A DNA stretch of 64,000 nt from Agriotes lineatus (Eukaryota > Arthropoda > Insecta > Coleoptera > Elateridae): positions 47,978 to 111,977 of the forward strand of contig CALNHX010005182.1 of assembly GCA_940337035.1 (NCBI GenBank), read 5' to 3'. Below the pieces are notes generated by a model. It was given only the letters and a program-made list of their open reading frames with translations. It was not told the DNA's origin and did not search any database. Shown piece after piece: positions 11,940 through 23,505 of the stretch. Position 1 is the stretch's first letter, and each line of letters begins with the position of its first letter. A program made the position numbers and the translations under genes.

Positions 11940-12972
11940 GGAAAGGAACAAAGAAGACTACAACTGATATCGACACATTAGTTTACTTTCAAAACTATCC
12001 AAATTATTTGAAAAAGTTATCGGTAAACCCTTGAATTTCTTATTAGCAGAACACAACATAATTCCACCAACACAATTAGGTCTTAGTGAAGGCTTCTTGT
12101 TCGGTCAGCAGTTACAAACGTGGCTATGCAAGTAAATAATATACTGTAGCTGTCTTCTTAGATATCGCCCAGGTGTGGATAGAAGGACTAAAATACAAAT
12201 TACTCCACTCACCACTACCCCGGCAACCATCTTCTCGCTTCTCGATAACAGAACTTTCTAGGTTCGTATTGATTGTGCCACCTTTAAAAAAAGTATACAT
12301 GCAAGAGTGCCGCAGGGCAGTATTCCTGGGCCAACATGGTTTAATTTTCACCCAAAATGGGGATCTTAATACAGAAATAGACCTTCTTCAAACACCACTG
12401 GCTGCTCTAAAACAATGGTTCAACAGACGGTGTATCGCTCTCAAACCAATGCCAGGTGTTTATATATTATACAGATTGTCCGAAATACGTTTTGAACATA
12501 GGAAATTAATGAGTGCGACAAGGAAGACATAAAAAAAATGAGTAGCAGGACAAAGATAGAATGTAATCATGGCCAGGAAAATGTTTAAACTAAAATGAAG
12601 TCAATGAAACAAAAAAACAGTTCTGTCAAACATTTTATCTGTTATTAAGAGTATAAGGTGAGGTTTAAATAATTAAAATAATTATGTGACTAGTAAGCAA
12701 TAGTATATTTAAACCTCAATTTATACTATTAATGACAGATAAAATATTTGACAAAGTGTTTGTTTGTTTCATTCACTTAATTTTAGTTTAAAATTTTACC
12801 TAACCCTGATTACATTCTATCTTTGTCCTGATACTCATTTTGTTTATGTCTTCCTTGTCGCACTCATTAACTTCCTATGTTCAAAACGGGTTTCGGACAA
12901 TTTGTATATATTTACTCTTAAACGAATGCCAAGTCTCCACAGTATACAAATCGACGGCACACTAATCATATG
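11940..12972 (+). pseudogene. Jockey-like LINE reverse transcriptase remnant, split by a foldback element
   Basis: Frames in this stretch read ISLLSKLSKLFEKV near 11985-12030, a palm block near 12150-12180, and HARVPQGSIPGPTWFNF near 12298-12350, which is the jockey-type PQGS-LGP block. After the insertion at 12457-12916 the same protein family resumes as LKRMPSLHSIQIDGTLI near 12920-12970. The endonuclease is absent, many stops and frameshifts are present, and the catalytic YADD block is missing. It is an old 5'-truncated copy. Confidence 0.65.
12457..12916. mobile_element. 460-bp long-arm foldback element inserted in the jockey remnant
   Basis: Two arms of roughly 210 bp are inverted copies of each other around a short AT-rich loop (about 12672-12708). 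The outer ends read TTTATATATTATACAGATTG on the left and the near-complement on the right; CAAGGAAGACATAAA and TTTATGTCTTCCTTG mark the arm middles. The flanks carry an imperfect direct repeat, CTCAAACCAATGCCAGGT against CTTAAACGAATGCCAAGT, which fits an old target duplication in the LINE. No coding capacity. Confidence 0.7.
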
Positions 12973-13007
12973 AATTATGGTATATAAACGAAACCGTTAT
13001 AGTAATT

Positions 13008-13126
13008 TATTATACAAGACGATAAAGTTAAATTTTATCCACGAGTGAATCGTTTAACGTCGAGACGAAGTCGAGACGTTAATAATTCAAGAGTGGATAG
13101 AAATAACTTTATCGTCGTGTATAATA
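13008..13126. repeat. Short palindromic element with GTCGAGAC core
   Basis: The ends TTATACAAGACGATAAAGTT and AACTTTATCGTCGTGTATAA are inverted. The centre holds GTCGAGAC twice around GAA. About 150 bp beyond it, a 28-29-bp unit beginning ACTTTATCTA is tandemly duplicated at 13275-13331 and ends in GTTAAAGT both times. The hairpin-plus-AAAGT layout mirrors the element at 10798-11054. Confidence 0.6.
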
Positions 13127-13698
13127 CAATATTTTTTTCTATAGCAAGAACTTTAACAATTTCAAAAGAAAATAATGACAGTCAATCACATTTCAAAATG
13201 TCAGTAGCTAGATTGGGTTGCTACGATAATACGAAGCTGTCATATTTAATTTAAACAAAAGTTAGAAAATTAAATTACTTTATCTATCCTTGATGTTAAA
13301 GTGCTACTTTATCTACCCTTGCTGTTAAAGTAAAACTTGACCTTTTGTTTTGAGTCGATAAAAGCACACTTTAACATGTGCCATAGAAAAAAATTTTTTA
13401 TGTCCTACCAGTACATTAATTGAAATTAATGACACTATTTTAAGGTATCTTAGATACAAAATAACGCTCCAGGGCAATTATTTTCTTCATAAGAACACTA
13501 GGGTTATTATGAAAAATTAACAGTATTTGTTTCCATGGATATGCACCACTCTCACAATGAAAATAAATGACAGCTCAGCTAATGTCACAAATCTAACTTA
13601 GATCAGCTAACTAGATCAATCTTAAATACTATATCATAGTAATTATATGAATTGAATATGAATATGAATTAGGTAAGAAAATTGGTAGGACATAAAAC

Positions 13699-13828
13699 CT
13701 TGAAGGCACCACGGGCATTATGAGCTAAGAGCCCGCGATTGTTGTACACACCTCGGGCCAAAGCCCTCGGTTAGTACACTAACAATCTTGGGCTCTTATT
13801 TTACTCATAATGCCCTTAGTACCTTAAT
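13699..13828. repeat. 130-bp palindromic element
   Basis: GGGCATTATGAGCTAAGAGC on the left is mirrored by the near-complement ending at about 13818 on the right, with GATTGTTGTACAC against GTACACTAACAATC further in and CTCGGGCC near the centre. Non-coding, probably a MITE; the ends and target duplication are not clear. Confidence 0.6.
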
Positions 13829-14896
13829 AACTATAAGAGTACACTTATATATGATATAAACATGTAGCCATCATGTACGCGAAAAACTGAATCAAGATTG
13901 CAATAGACTGAAGCTGCATTGTCCGCTTATCAATCAAAGAGCGTACGGATTGTACTACTTTGAAAATGTTATGTGGATCGGTAAGGGGTTACTTGTAGTT
14001 TAATAAACCATAACAATAATAACTTCCATTTTATTTATTGACGAACACAAAATAATACTAACACATACGTACATACATGTAACAAATACGTTAATAAGTA
14101 TAGCGAATTATATACACGAATGTCGGAATCTGACTCGAAAGATAGATTATGGAAGCTGATCAAAAACCCTCGACTTGGATAAAGTAAACAAGTCGGAGTA
14201 TCGAGTCTGATCTTAAATTCTGTTTCCTTACACAAGAAGCAGGGATTTCTGAACGAACGCTTGCTCATGGTGCTCGTAGGAGCCTCGGAACGTTCTTCGA
14301 AGATAATACTTATTGTCTGCTGTGTTAGGTACACGGGTTCCTGTGACTTGCGTAATCGTTTCTTTGCTCGCCTTTACTCCGCGGGGTGGTCCGTTTCGGA
14401 TTTGGATCCATAGCTGCCTTGTGCCACTTTGGGCTTACAATGGTCCATTGTCCGTTGAGTAGAATACCAGGCCCGGAGATCGGGTTTATTGCTTTGGTTG
14501 CGTCAATAGCTATCGCGTTAGGACAAAAGGGTGGTACCGAGGAAATCTTTTCACTTTCACTTCTCGCCGTTCGGCTACATAATTAATTAAACCCTTTCGA
14601 CTTTGTAGGAGATGTGATTATTATTTGTACTCCTATTCGCTGTATGCTTCCATGCTGCAGCGATACGGAGTAGTTTTTTGGAGATAATGCAGTTCGTTAA
14701 AATGTGTTTATGAAGGGCTTGGCACTTAAGCTAAACCAGTGGAAGCAATTTGTCATTTCTTGCTGCAAGCGCGACGTACACAAATCAGTTCTTGACGTTT
14801 AGACAGTTTTCTTATATGCAACACACACCATTGCTTTTGAACACTACTGGTTTGTAGGCTACACTACATACTTTATATAGCTTTGCTCCAACCCAT
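13829..14896. other. Unassigned stretch upstream of the hAT element
   Basis: 14340-14600 is less AT-rich than its surroundings and could be part of an old LTR or promoter region, but no motif settles it. The 99-codon minus-strand frame at 14035-14334 matches no family I know. The last eight bases (CAACCCAT) are the hAT target duplication. Confidence 0.4.
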
Positions 14897-16282
14897 CAGT
14901 GGCGTAACTTGGTACCCGCAGACGCCAAGGCCGCGGGGGGCCCTGCGCCGGATGGGGCCTAGAGGGCCCCCTAATTTTCTTTTTCTTTTATTCAATAAAC
15001 GCAAGCAAGAAAAAATCTTCTTATTTTTATTTTTATCATAATGGGATGTCCACGCAAAAAGCAAAAGTAGTTTTGAATTGCCGGAGTTTAAACTCAAGCT
15101 GACAGATTGTTTTGTAATATGGGGCAAAGGGTAATAAAAGTGGCGAATTTCCTGGAGTCGTAAGGCTGATTTAAGTTGACCTAATACCGCCTGTATTGTA
15201 AGAATACTATAACTTAACATGATCATTAAATGTTGGATTTATGGATTGTTTTGACGGCTATCCCTACCCTCATTCTGTTAGCAGCACAGTTGCCAACTGT
15301 ACCGCAATTACCTCATAGGTAATCCGTAAGGTACTTTACGAACTACAATCCCGTAGACGCGCGAAAAAATGCCACGATTGACAATATGTCCATTATTGTT
15401 TACATTTGTGCATTTTAACTTTGTGAATATAGTGAAGTTTTGATTTTTCTAGTAGACATTAGTAATTTTCAATTATAAATATGTTATTTTTCTTCTGTTT
15501 AAATATTGGGGCATTTGTCGAACCAGTAATTACTCAACCAATTGTGTTACGTTCATTACGCTGCGCATAACCTCAACTTGGTGATACGTTTTAAATATAT
15601 TGCTGCTGCTCTGAATAAAACAATGTTAACATAAAAAAGGAAGAATGCGATGAGGAGAGAAGAATCCTAATCACCGTCGATAATTTTGAATTTGTGATTC
15701 TTTGTGTTTTAGTGAATAACATTTTGGGGGAATTTGACATCACTTCAAAAATGCTACAGAATCCAGACACGGATTGGATGAAAGCTACAACCTGTATTAT
15801 AAAACCTCTAGCTAGAGTATTTACAGAAATATCAAAGTGACTACCTCAGTGTTGAATTAGAAGCAACCAATTTAGCTAACAACGAGAACATAAATCCATT
15901 TAAAAATAAACGCAGACCGAAAGTTAGAAGACATTTTGACTATTTTTTGGAAGATCAAAGATTATCAGATTCTAATAGGTATTTTAAAGTCAATTTTTTT
16001 TATAGTGCTTTAGATATAATAACTCAGTTAAGCCAGAGATTTGAATCTGTTTCACACGGCAAACATTTTTAGTTTTTTAAATCCCAAGACTGTGCGAAAT
16101 GACTGAGAAAGAGCTACTTTCCCTTCACTTCCTATAGACATTTGCTCCTGTGCAAAAAATTCTTATAATATAGATAAACTAAAATAGTTTAAAAGCGTGA
16201 AACAATTTGGTAAGTATTTAATAGTTGATATTCGGAATTTATCATCAATTTTTCCTGAAATTGCGGCAGCACTGTTATTGTT

Positions 16283-16620
16283 CTCTGAATGTCATTTTTA
16301 GCAGTGGTCTATTATGATGTGTTTTTATCGGACTTTTTCCACTGTCTAAGGTGTATATCACACGACGTTTCGGGAGTTTTGATCTGCTTCCGTCTTCAGG
16401 TGTTCGTGGTTAGTCCTGAGAAGGACTGATATTGTATCTTGCCTCCCCCGGGGTTGAACCCGGGACCGCTGATCACTAGTCTGTCACTCTTACCACTAGA
16501 CCAACAGCGCGGTGGAACACCAGGAACCAGAAACACCTGAAGACGGGAGTAGATCAAAACTCCCGAAACGTCGTGCGATATACACCCTAGACAGTGGACA
16601 AAGTCCGATAAAAACACATC
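16283..16620. mobile_element. 338-bp palindromic element carrying a tRNA-like module
   Basis: Flanked by an exact 15-bp direct repeat, AGCACTGTTATTGTT (16268-16282 and 16621-16635), inside the hAT transposase. The two arms (about 16314-16405 and 16528-16620) are inverted copies, for example CACGACGTTTCGGGAGTTTT against AAAACTCCCGAAACGTCGTG, and GATGTGTTTTTATCGGACTT at the outer end. The central loop of about 120 bp holds a tRNA-like sequence on the minus strand. A long target duplication is usual for elements moved by LINE machinery, whereas long inverted arms are usual for DNA elements. This mixture is unusual. Confidence 0.85.
16441..16509 (-). other. tRNA-like module with pol III A and B boxes
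   Basis: On the minus strand the sequence has an A-box match TGGTCTAGTGG (16493-16503) and a B box around GGGTTCAACC (16450-16460) inside a perfect T-arm-like stem CCCGGGTTCAACCCCGGG. The total length of about 69 nt and the spacing of the boxes fit a tRNA. The anticodon arm does not pair well, so I read it as a tRNA-derived SINE head or tRNA pseudogene and not a functional tRNA. Confidence 0.65.
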
Positions 16621-16980
16621 AGCACTGTTATTGTTTTTAACATTACCTGCTTCGGTAGCTTCAGCTGAAAGAAGCTTCTCTAAATTAAAAATTATGCCAG
16701 AAAGAGTATTCATCAGGAAAGATTGGAAAACCTTCTTTAAAGTTCATTGAATCGGAGATAGCTATTACAGATTTTGCAAACTTTAAGGCCAGGCGTAAGC
16801 ACATTGCTTAAAATCTCGTTTTTATTTTTTTAACTATCTTAGTTAATACATGTTTTTGTAATGCCTAATCTTATTATTATTGATGTTTTTGCAACTTAAT
16901 TCTATTAAGGATCTATAAGGGGCCCGCAACTAATTTTCGCGGGTGGGACCGAAATCTGAAGTTACGCCACTGCAACCCAT

Positions 16981-19288
16981 TATGTCGTGACATTATTTCT
17001 GTCCTGTATTTTCACACCCTTAGTACTATAGTGGCAGCAACATTCTTCAAAATCTTGGCCTGCAGGTTCGCCTGAAAAGAAAACTGCCCATAATCGACCA
17101 CAAGTTTAAGTTAAATGAGTAAGTGAAATAATAACAATCAAACCTATATGTATAACACCATAATAAGATGTTGATTTAGTTTGCATTCAATAAAAAAAAG
17201 AACTTTTAGGTAACAAGACGCGATTTGAATTGAAAAACTAAAGCATTGGCAACATACTATTCTATCAATTTTGAAATTACTTGTATAATACATCCGCATG
17301 TCGAAGCTCATAGGACATAAAAGAACGTAAGATAAAGAGTTACAATTAAAAGTAGGTTGATTTTCAATGAAAATTTACTACGAATTATTTACAATATCTT
17401 AAAATCCCCCCGAGGTTGCGAATGTGGAAGCACTAGTCATCATGGACTTTACCCTTACACGCTAATAGATAGAAGTAAACGTTAAGTGCGCGTGTACTTA
17501 ATTTGCACTTGAAGCGATAATTATTCTAAAAACGTGACCACGCGTCCGGCTGTACCAGGTTTTCTCAGAAGAAGCATACTTTGTCTTTATTTGATGAGTA
17601 TACATTTTTTAAATTAAATTTTTGATCTATTATATACTAATTATTAATAAGTTAATATGTTTAAATAAGAATACGGAATGTTTATTTAATATTTTTATGT
17701 TACACAATTTATGTAATTTATTGTGTTTACTATTGCTATATTTAATTTTGTTTTTCAAAGATATTATGTAATGAAGATAACAAGGGTAGATGTAGTATAA
17801 TTTATTATAACATTGGAAGGCGCCTAAATAATTTCTATAATACCCAAAATGCTTCGCTATGTCAACTTTTTTAAATAACAATTACTTTTAAACTGTTATC
17901 AGATCTACAGCTTTACACTAACTTTTGCATTGTATGAATTTTAATTATTCAAAAAATATGATCATCCTTCGTACGTAATGTTCTCATTGCGTTATTTACA
18001 ACCACAAAACAGAATTGTAGTCTGCAATGCGAGAAACCACAAAATAATTTATACCATTAATTTCAGTGTGTCAAATATTTATTGAGTAAATTTCTAATTG
18101 TTTTTATAACTTCAGGTCATCACGATTTTGTTCTATATTTCAAAGCCAGCTATTACGGCCTCTTTTCAATCTTAAAGGTAGCCTCGTATGCTACTTTACT
18201 GTTTCTTTATTGATTATGCCATTCAGGAAGATTAAAGGTAAAGGTTTTTGTATAAATGGATTGGTTTCTTTTCTTTTCGGTAGACTATAGCTATTGTTGC
18301 TTATAGGAGTGTCTTTCACAATTTTAGGCGGGTCAATTCTGGTAAATACAACAGTGCTTTAATTTCAGTTTTAACAATTTATACTTTCAATGTAGTAAAA
18401 ATTAAAACAATCAGTCAGAGTAAATTATTAGGGGAGAGTAGACCACATTGACACAAAAAGTATTTTTGTAGTGCAACATTTTAGTGATAGAAATAAAAGA
18501 AACATTGTGAACACCATACGAAAATACATTACTTTGTGCATAATTTGCACATATTTAAAATCTACAACTATTATACATGTTGTTATGCCCCACCTGACGA
18601 CTTTACTGATGCTTTTTAGTTTATTTAATTTCACTAGCTTGGGAAGAACAAAGACTATATAAGCTTGTATGGTATAATTTTTAGATTGAAATGAATTTCT
18701 GTTTAAATAAATTTATATAAAATATATGCCCTTTTACATAAATTATTGATTATTGAGTTTATTAATTTTGCCTGTTCCAGTACAACCACCACTCTCAAAT
18801 CAGGTCAGGTGCATGCATTATCAAAATTGTTACTTGATAGTTGATTAGTACAATGAAAATTACTTTAAAAAATGTGACAGTTCTACAACTGTCAACGTCA
18901 AAAATTATGAACAGTCGAAATTATATTTGTTACAATTATAATCATTTTAAAAACATAAAAAATGTAAGTAGTTCCTTCAAATATGTTATTCACTTACTAT
19001 TAAAGCTTATTACTTATAGAATTTGCAACATATACCTGTACTACTTCACCAAGCACTTTAATCAGGCTCCTTTTTGAACCAAGCGTACGCCGCCTGCTCA
19101 CAGATGTTCCGCAATGCCCATGCAAGTACAGTCCTTAACTAATTGCAACACCTGTCGTTCTTAATTGCTCCTTATGTAGCTTCAATGTGAACACCAACAC
19201 TGCAAGCTCCCGGTCTGCAGGAATCGCTTTACTTTTTACTGCGTATAAACTGCCTCCAAGTCCAACTCAAGTGTAGATGTAATTAACT
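16981..19288. other. AT-rich intergenic DNA, nothing recognised
   Basis: Very AT-rich with only short frames (for example at 17630-17881, 18428-18662 and 18841-19077) that are rich in Ile, Asn, Lys and Tyr, as expected by chance in such DNA. No terminal repeats, splice patterns or protein domains were seen. Confidence 0.5.
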
Positions 19289-19486
19289 ACTAGTGACTGC
19301 AATAATTTTTTATCCAAATGCGACAGGATACTTCTCACTTCCACCAAGAAGCTCGATAAGGTCCACCACCAGTGACTGCAATGCTTTTTATCCAAATCTC
19401 ACAAGATACTTATAACTCCCAACAAGAAGCTCGATGAGGTCAACCATCAATGACTGCAATGCCCTCTATCCAATTCAGATGTAACC
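19289..19486 (+). repeat. Tandem repeat, period about 77 bp, 2.5 copies
   Basis: AGTGACTGCAAT recurs at about 19293, 19370 and, as AATGACTGCAAT, 19447. Each is followed by a TATCCAA block; the first two units end in AAGAAGCTCGAT. The third copy is partial. The units are diverged, so the array is not recent. Confidence 0.7.
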
Positions 19487-21329
19487 AACCAACGAACAAT
19501 AAATTCAGTACAGCATCCTCTAATCCAATTCAGGTGTAAATGTCGACAATGAAACGCAGACTTCCCATTACCAATTCCAGATTAGACTGTTTTGTAGATT
19601 GCAGTAGTTCAACTTCTCCTTGTACCAGTACCATTCAATTCCTTCTCCAATTAGTCCATTCTACCGTTTGTTTTAAAAATTGACTTAACCCCTTTTATAT
19701 GCCAATTAGATAAATAAAATAATTTTATAAAAGGGTTAAAATTTTAATCTGAAACTTATTAAATACATTTTGAGTAATTATACTGTTCTTTCACTACATA
19801 AATTCATCTTTGTACGTTTTAATAATTAGTTATTTATTATTCGTTAAATAATCTCATACCTAGGGATTAACTTTCAGAAACAAGCTAGCCGTCTTGAGAT
19901 GCTATCACAATAATATATTTAATTTAAAAAATATGTTTAAATCGGCACTATAACTGTCCCATTGTTTACAGTTGTGAGTACAGAATGAGACGAACAAATA
20001 TATATCTTAATAAGAAGGAATCATGACAACTTAAAGTTTTTTTTTATTATATAATAATAAACAATCATATAGTAACATGCTAATAAAACAGACTGTAAAA
20101 ATCCGCGTTCGGACATCATAATTATCTAAACTGATATTAAACTTATAATAGTTTGCGAATCGTTGATTATTCACTGGACGTGGTTTAGGAAAGTAGGTAC
20201 CCATTTTATGTCCGCCTTGTTTAATGTAGCAATATCCTCTATCTGGGAAAATATACAGAAACCTCCTAATTTTCCGCTCTTTCGAAGATAGGTCATTTCA
20301 TATTCGTTAGCATCATCAATATTAGATCAAAGTCAACACATCACCATGACACACTTCTCACACAATGGTTGCTGCGTAAGCACAAAAGGCGCGCCCTAAC
20401 TTTGTATGCCGAATCCGGGGTAAGTAGAGCATGGTATCGCCAGGTACAAGCGCATAATGCACCCGCCTCTACACCGTAAGGTATCGCCCGAAACCCAAGG
20501 GACGCTACTCAAAGTCTTAGAAGTGCGAGCTGGAGTGAGCATCTCCGAGACTCAGTTGCAGTTCATAGCCAAAAGCTGCTCTTCAGGCTGCCATTCAAGC
20601 TTCAAGGAAGCCAGTCGACTTTGTCAACACGCCGGATCCGATATCCTGGCTATCTTGCTACGAAATAAAGTCAAGTTTAGTTACTGTATTTACATTTTAC
20701 TAGTGAATGTGCGGCCCAGGAAGATTGGGAAAAGCCACAGCCGTAATAAGGAATTAACTGTTGCTGCAACGCATTATGGAATAAGGGCAACGAGCCAGGA
20801 CGCGCCCAAAGGATACGTGCGCGTATTTGCTGAATTAGCAGTGCCAGGCCTAAACGGTGCATCATCTTGTTGACACGTCGCTTCAGCTGATTTCGAGTTA
20901 ATGTAGCCAGGACCGCATTAAGGGAACTTGTGTGCAGGATATAAACCTTGCAGATAGATTAAGCATCAAGCTCGTGGACTGTTCCGTGTTAATATTAATA
21001 GCGCACATAACATTTATAGATTAATATTGTGTATTCTTTTATATGTTTCCATGCATGCTTGTTGCTTTTATAGATTATATATCTTTTTATGTAGACTGTT
21101 TGGTTTTTATTTCTGGCAGGGTTTGCATGTATAATTACAGCGTTATAGGTGACCAAGAGCAGACTAGCAAGAGCAATAGTTGACATATCTCTTAGCTGCA
21201 CTGAAGTGAGTGCGGGTCTTGTACTTCTACGACTTAGTTAACTAGCAAACAAAGGGCGTTATAAATTCATACAACAGCAGAGTAACGGGCACGGGAAAAA
21301 GCCACATTAAAGTTTACGGGCTAGATAAA
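19487..21329. other. Unassigned, including a GC-richer block at 20380-20960
   Basis: 20380-20960 has balanced base composition and a 138-codon + strand frame (20457-20873) with no domain I recognise. It is followed by AGGATATAAACC (20938-20949), which could be a TATA box of an LTR. It may be a remnant LTR, but neither ends nor PBS could be defined. The rest is AT-rich. Confidence 0.35.
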
Positions 21330-22170
21330 AGTACCATTACATGTAGTAATGCTGAAAAGGTCTAATATCAAGTGTTTGCAGCTTGTGGCTGCAATGTGGA
21401 AGGAGTGTTAGTATAAAAGCACCGGTCTCTCGAGCGTTCTTAACAACTGCCACTGATATGTGGCTATCATAAATTAACAAGCTCGGATTATCCGGCTGAA
21501 TTTGATGAAATGATCTAATACCTGCTTAAAAATACCACCTGTATTAGCTAAAGTAAGAGTACCAAATGAAGCACCTACTAACACGAAGTGTTTGAAGTAT
21601 TTTCGGGGGTGAACGATAATATCCATTGGCTGAGATTATACAACGCCTCTTTAGACATTTGTACATTGGCTCACTTGTTTTCATCCCTTTTATGCCATTA
21701 TTTTCCTTGGTTTCTGGATAGTGGTTACTTCTGATTCGTCTAAATGGTATATACGAGTTGCATCTGCTAATTGTGGTTTTCGTTTATGAATATCCTTTAG
21801 ATTACGGAAAAACATGTTTACATTATCATTGAAAGAGGTCAATCTGGATAAGCTGCATGCTTCAAGTTGTTTTATGCTGATAGTTTTTTGTTTTCTCAAA
21901 AATATCGTATCCATTCCTTCCCAGCCAATTCATTTGTAGTCCAAGAATTAAGAATTTTAATATTATTTTCAACTGCCATATCGTAAGCACTGTCTTGTCG
22001 ACATACCATAACTGCAAAACAGTTATGTAGGTATCTCGTTTTTTAAGAACATACGTATGTAATGTTTGAAATGTTATATCAAACATTTCAGCAGCATCAC
22101 GAATCGAATACCCCTCTTCAATTACAACATTAACCGATGCTATCATTTGCTGTGCAGTAGTTCGAACCAT
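21330..22170 (-). pseudogene. pogo-like transposase remnant (psq HTH plus DDE domain)
   Basis: Read on the minus strand. The N-terminus from 22170 holds a Pipsqueak-type helix-turn-helix: IEEGYSIRDAAEMFDI and TFQTLHTYV. After a frame change near 21910 it continues as ISIKQLEACSLSRLTSFN and IYHLDESEVTTIQKPRKIMA (first catalytic Asp). A further frame reads LLIYDSHISVA (second Asp region) and PHCSHKLQTLDI, the diagnostic pogo/Tigger block, near 21370-21400. The enzyme would cut and join element ends in the nucleus. Stops, frameshifts and the lack of recognisable inverted ends show an old copy. Confidence 0.75.
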
Positions 22171-23505
22171 CTGAAATACAATTTAAACTTGTCGATAAAC
22201 TAATGGTACACACTGAGGTAGTTTTAGTGTGTACAGAAGGAACATAATTTAAAAACCGACTGTAAACTTTAGATGGACGTTGCAATTGGTAAATCATGTT
22301 TTGAGGTTATATAAGAAACTCATTGAAATACGATGCGGGAAGAAAATACCCAAAAACTGATTTTCAAAATGTGAAAAATGTCATTTAAATAAATTCAATT
22401 TCTAACTTCTGACCTTGACAAAACGTCCTCCTACAGTAATTTTCTTAAAACTCGGAAACACTCGTACGAAGCTTTGCATCTATATATGGCATCCTTTTTC
22501 TAGCATTGCAAGGAAGATAGGCTATTGTCAAAGGTGTACATCTGTCACTATTTGGCGGACATTGGCGTTACATTGAATGTATTTATTTATTTGTTTTGTG
22601 ATATGAATGGATCTATAAAACCTGTATATTTCAGCAATGCATTTTTAACAGGAAAGATGTAGTAAATCTCATTGGCAGTTGTTCTGAAGTTTAACTTATG
22701 TTCAAAAAGGAATACAAATTTATTTATAGGAAAAAAACTGGGTTCGACTTGTTGTGATCTTGCACGCCACATCATGCTTACCTCACAGTTTGAAGAAAAC
22801 AAAGTAGGTTATTGGCGTTAAACAAAAAAAAAAATCCCGTCGGGTGAACGCCTTTTGTTCAATACCATTTCGATAATCAGCAGATCGACTTAAATTCATA
22901 ACCTAAAACAGATTGACAATCGTGGCAACACTTTCCTCTGCTACAAATCGAACTTATCATTAAGGCACTCTATTTGCATCCAAAGAAAAGAATGTAGACC
23001 ACATATAGCTTGGCAATTTCAAGTAATATTTCGGTCATATTTTTGGTTTTTCACGTGTCTCACTGTCCAATATGTCTCACTGTGAACTACTCGCCCTTAC
23101 TGTGAACTAAGGAACTCTACTGACTTTGTTGTAATTTTAGCTTAAAAATCAATTTTTGCTCATTCTCAATATTGATATTTTGCATTGCCCATATTCGAGA
23201 CATTTATTTATTTATTTATTCATTCACCCTACCAGCTTACGCTAATTACAAGGGTGTAATTTTAGAGTGGAGACTTGAAAAGCGCATTACAGTTTTGGTT
23301 TTTGGTAGAAATAGATTATTAAGTTAAATGACTGGGAAGATAAGAAAGCGTGGAGATTGGGATGCGGAAAACGTCATTAAAGATGTAAAAAATCCGCAAA
23401 TACATACATACATACAAGTTAAATATAGTATAAATATAGTAAAACTATAGTTGGCCATTAGTGGGACTTTAAAGAAATTATTAAGTTTGAGAGATATTAG
23501 ATTTT
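22171..23505. other. AT-rich DNA, nothing recognised
   Basis: Only short frames without domains. A TTTA microsatellite lies near 23201-23219. No terminal repeats were found. Confidence 0.45.

Larger units (their letters stand above)
15675..16813 (+). pseudogene. hAT transposase remnant (ZMYM1-like family)
   Basis: Separated frames read FEFVILCVLVNNILGEFD near 15685-15740, SKMLQNPDTDW near 15747, KRRPKVRRHFDYFLEDQRLS near 15910-15970 and FKVNFFYSALDIITQLSQRF near 15985-16045. The end reads LPASVASAERSFSKLK, the hAT dimerisation motif, near 16645-16690, followed by FIESEIAITDFANFKARRKH up to the stop near 16810. These match the hAT family often annotated as zinc-finger MYM or 52-kDa-repressor-like proteins. 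Several frameshifts and stops break it, and it is cut by the palindromic element at 16283-16620. The N-terminal zinc-finger part is not recognisable. Confidence 0.75.
14897..16972 (+). mobile_element. hAT DNA transposon with complete ends and 8-bp target duplication
   Basis: The left end is CAGTGGCGTAACTT (14897-14910) and the right end is its exact complement AAGTTACGCCACTG (16959-16972). The 8-bp direct repeat CAACCCAT flanks the element exactly (14889-14896 and 16973-16980). Both facts are hallmarks of hAT elements. Total length is 2076 bp, of which 338 bp is a later insertion. G/C-rich subterminal blocks lie near both ends (14930-14970 and 16918-16945). The transposase inside is dead, so it could move only if supplied in trans. 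Confidence 0.93.

Noticed and set aside
16441..16509. Functional tRNA gene
   Set aside because: A and B boxes fit, but the anticodon stem pairs poorly and the copy is embedded in a mobile palindrome.
16396..16713. 105-codon minus-strand frame
   Set aside because: It runs through the tRNA-like module and the palindrome arm into the hAT fragment; it crosses element boundaries and is not a gene.
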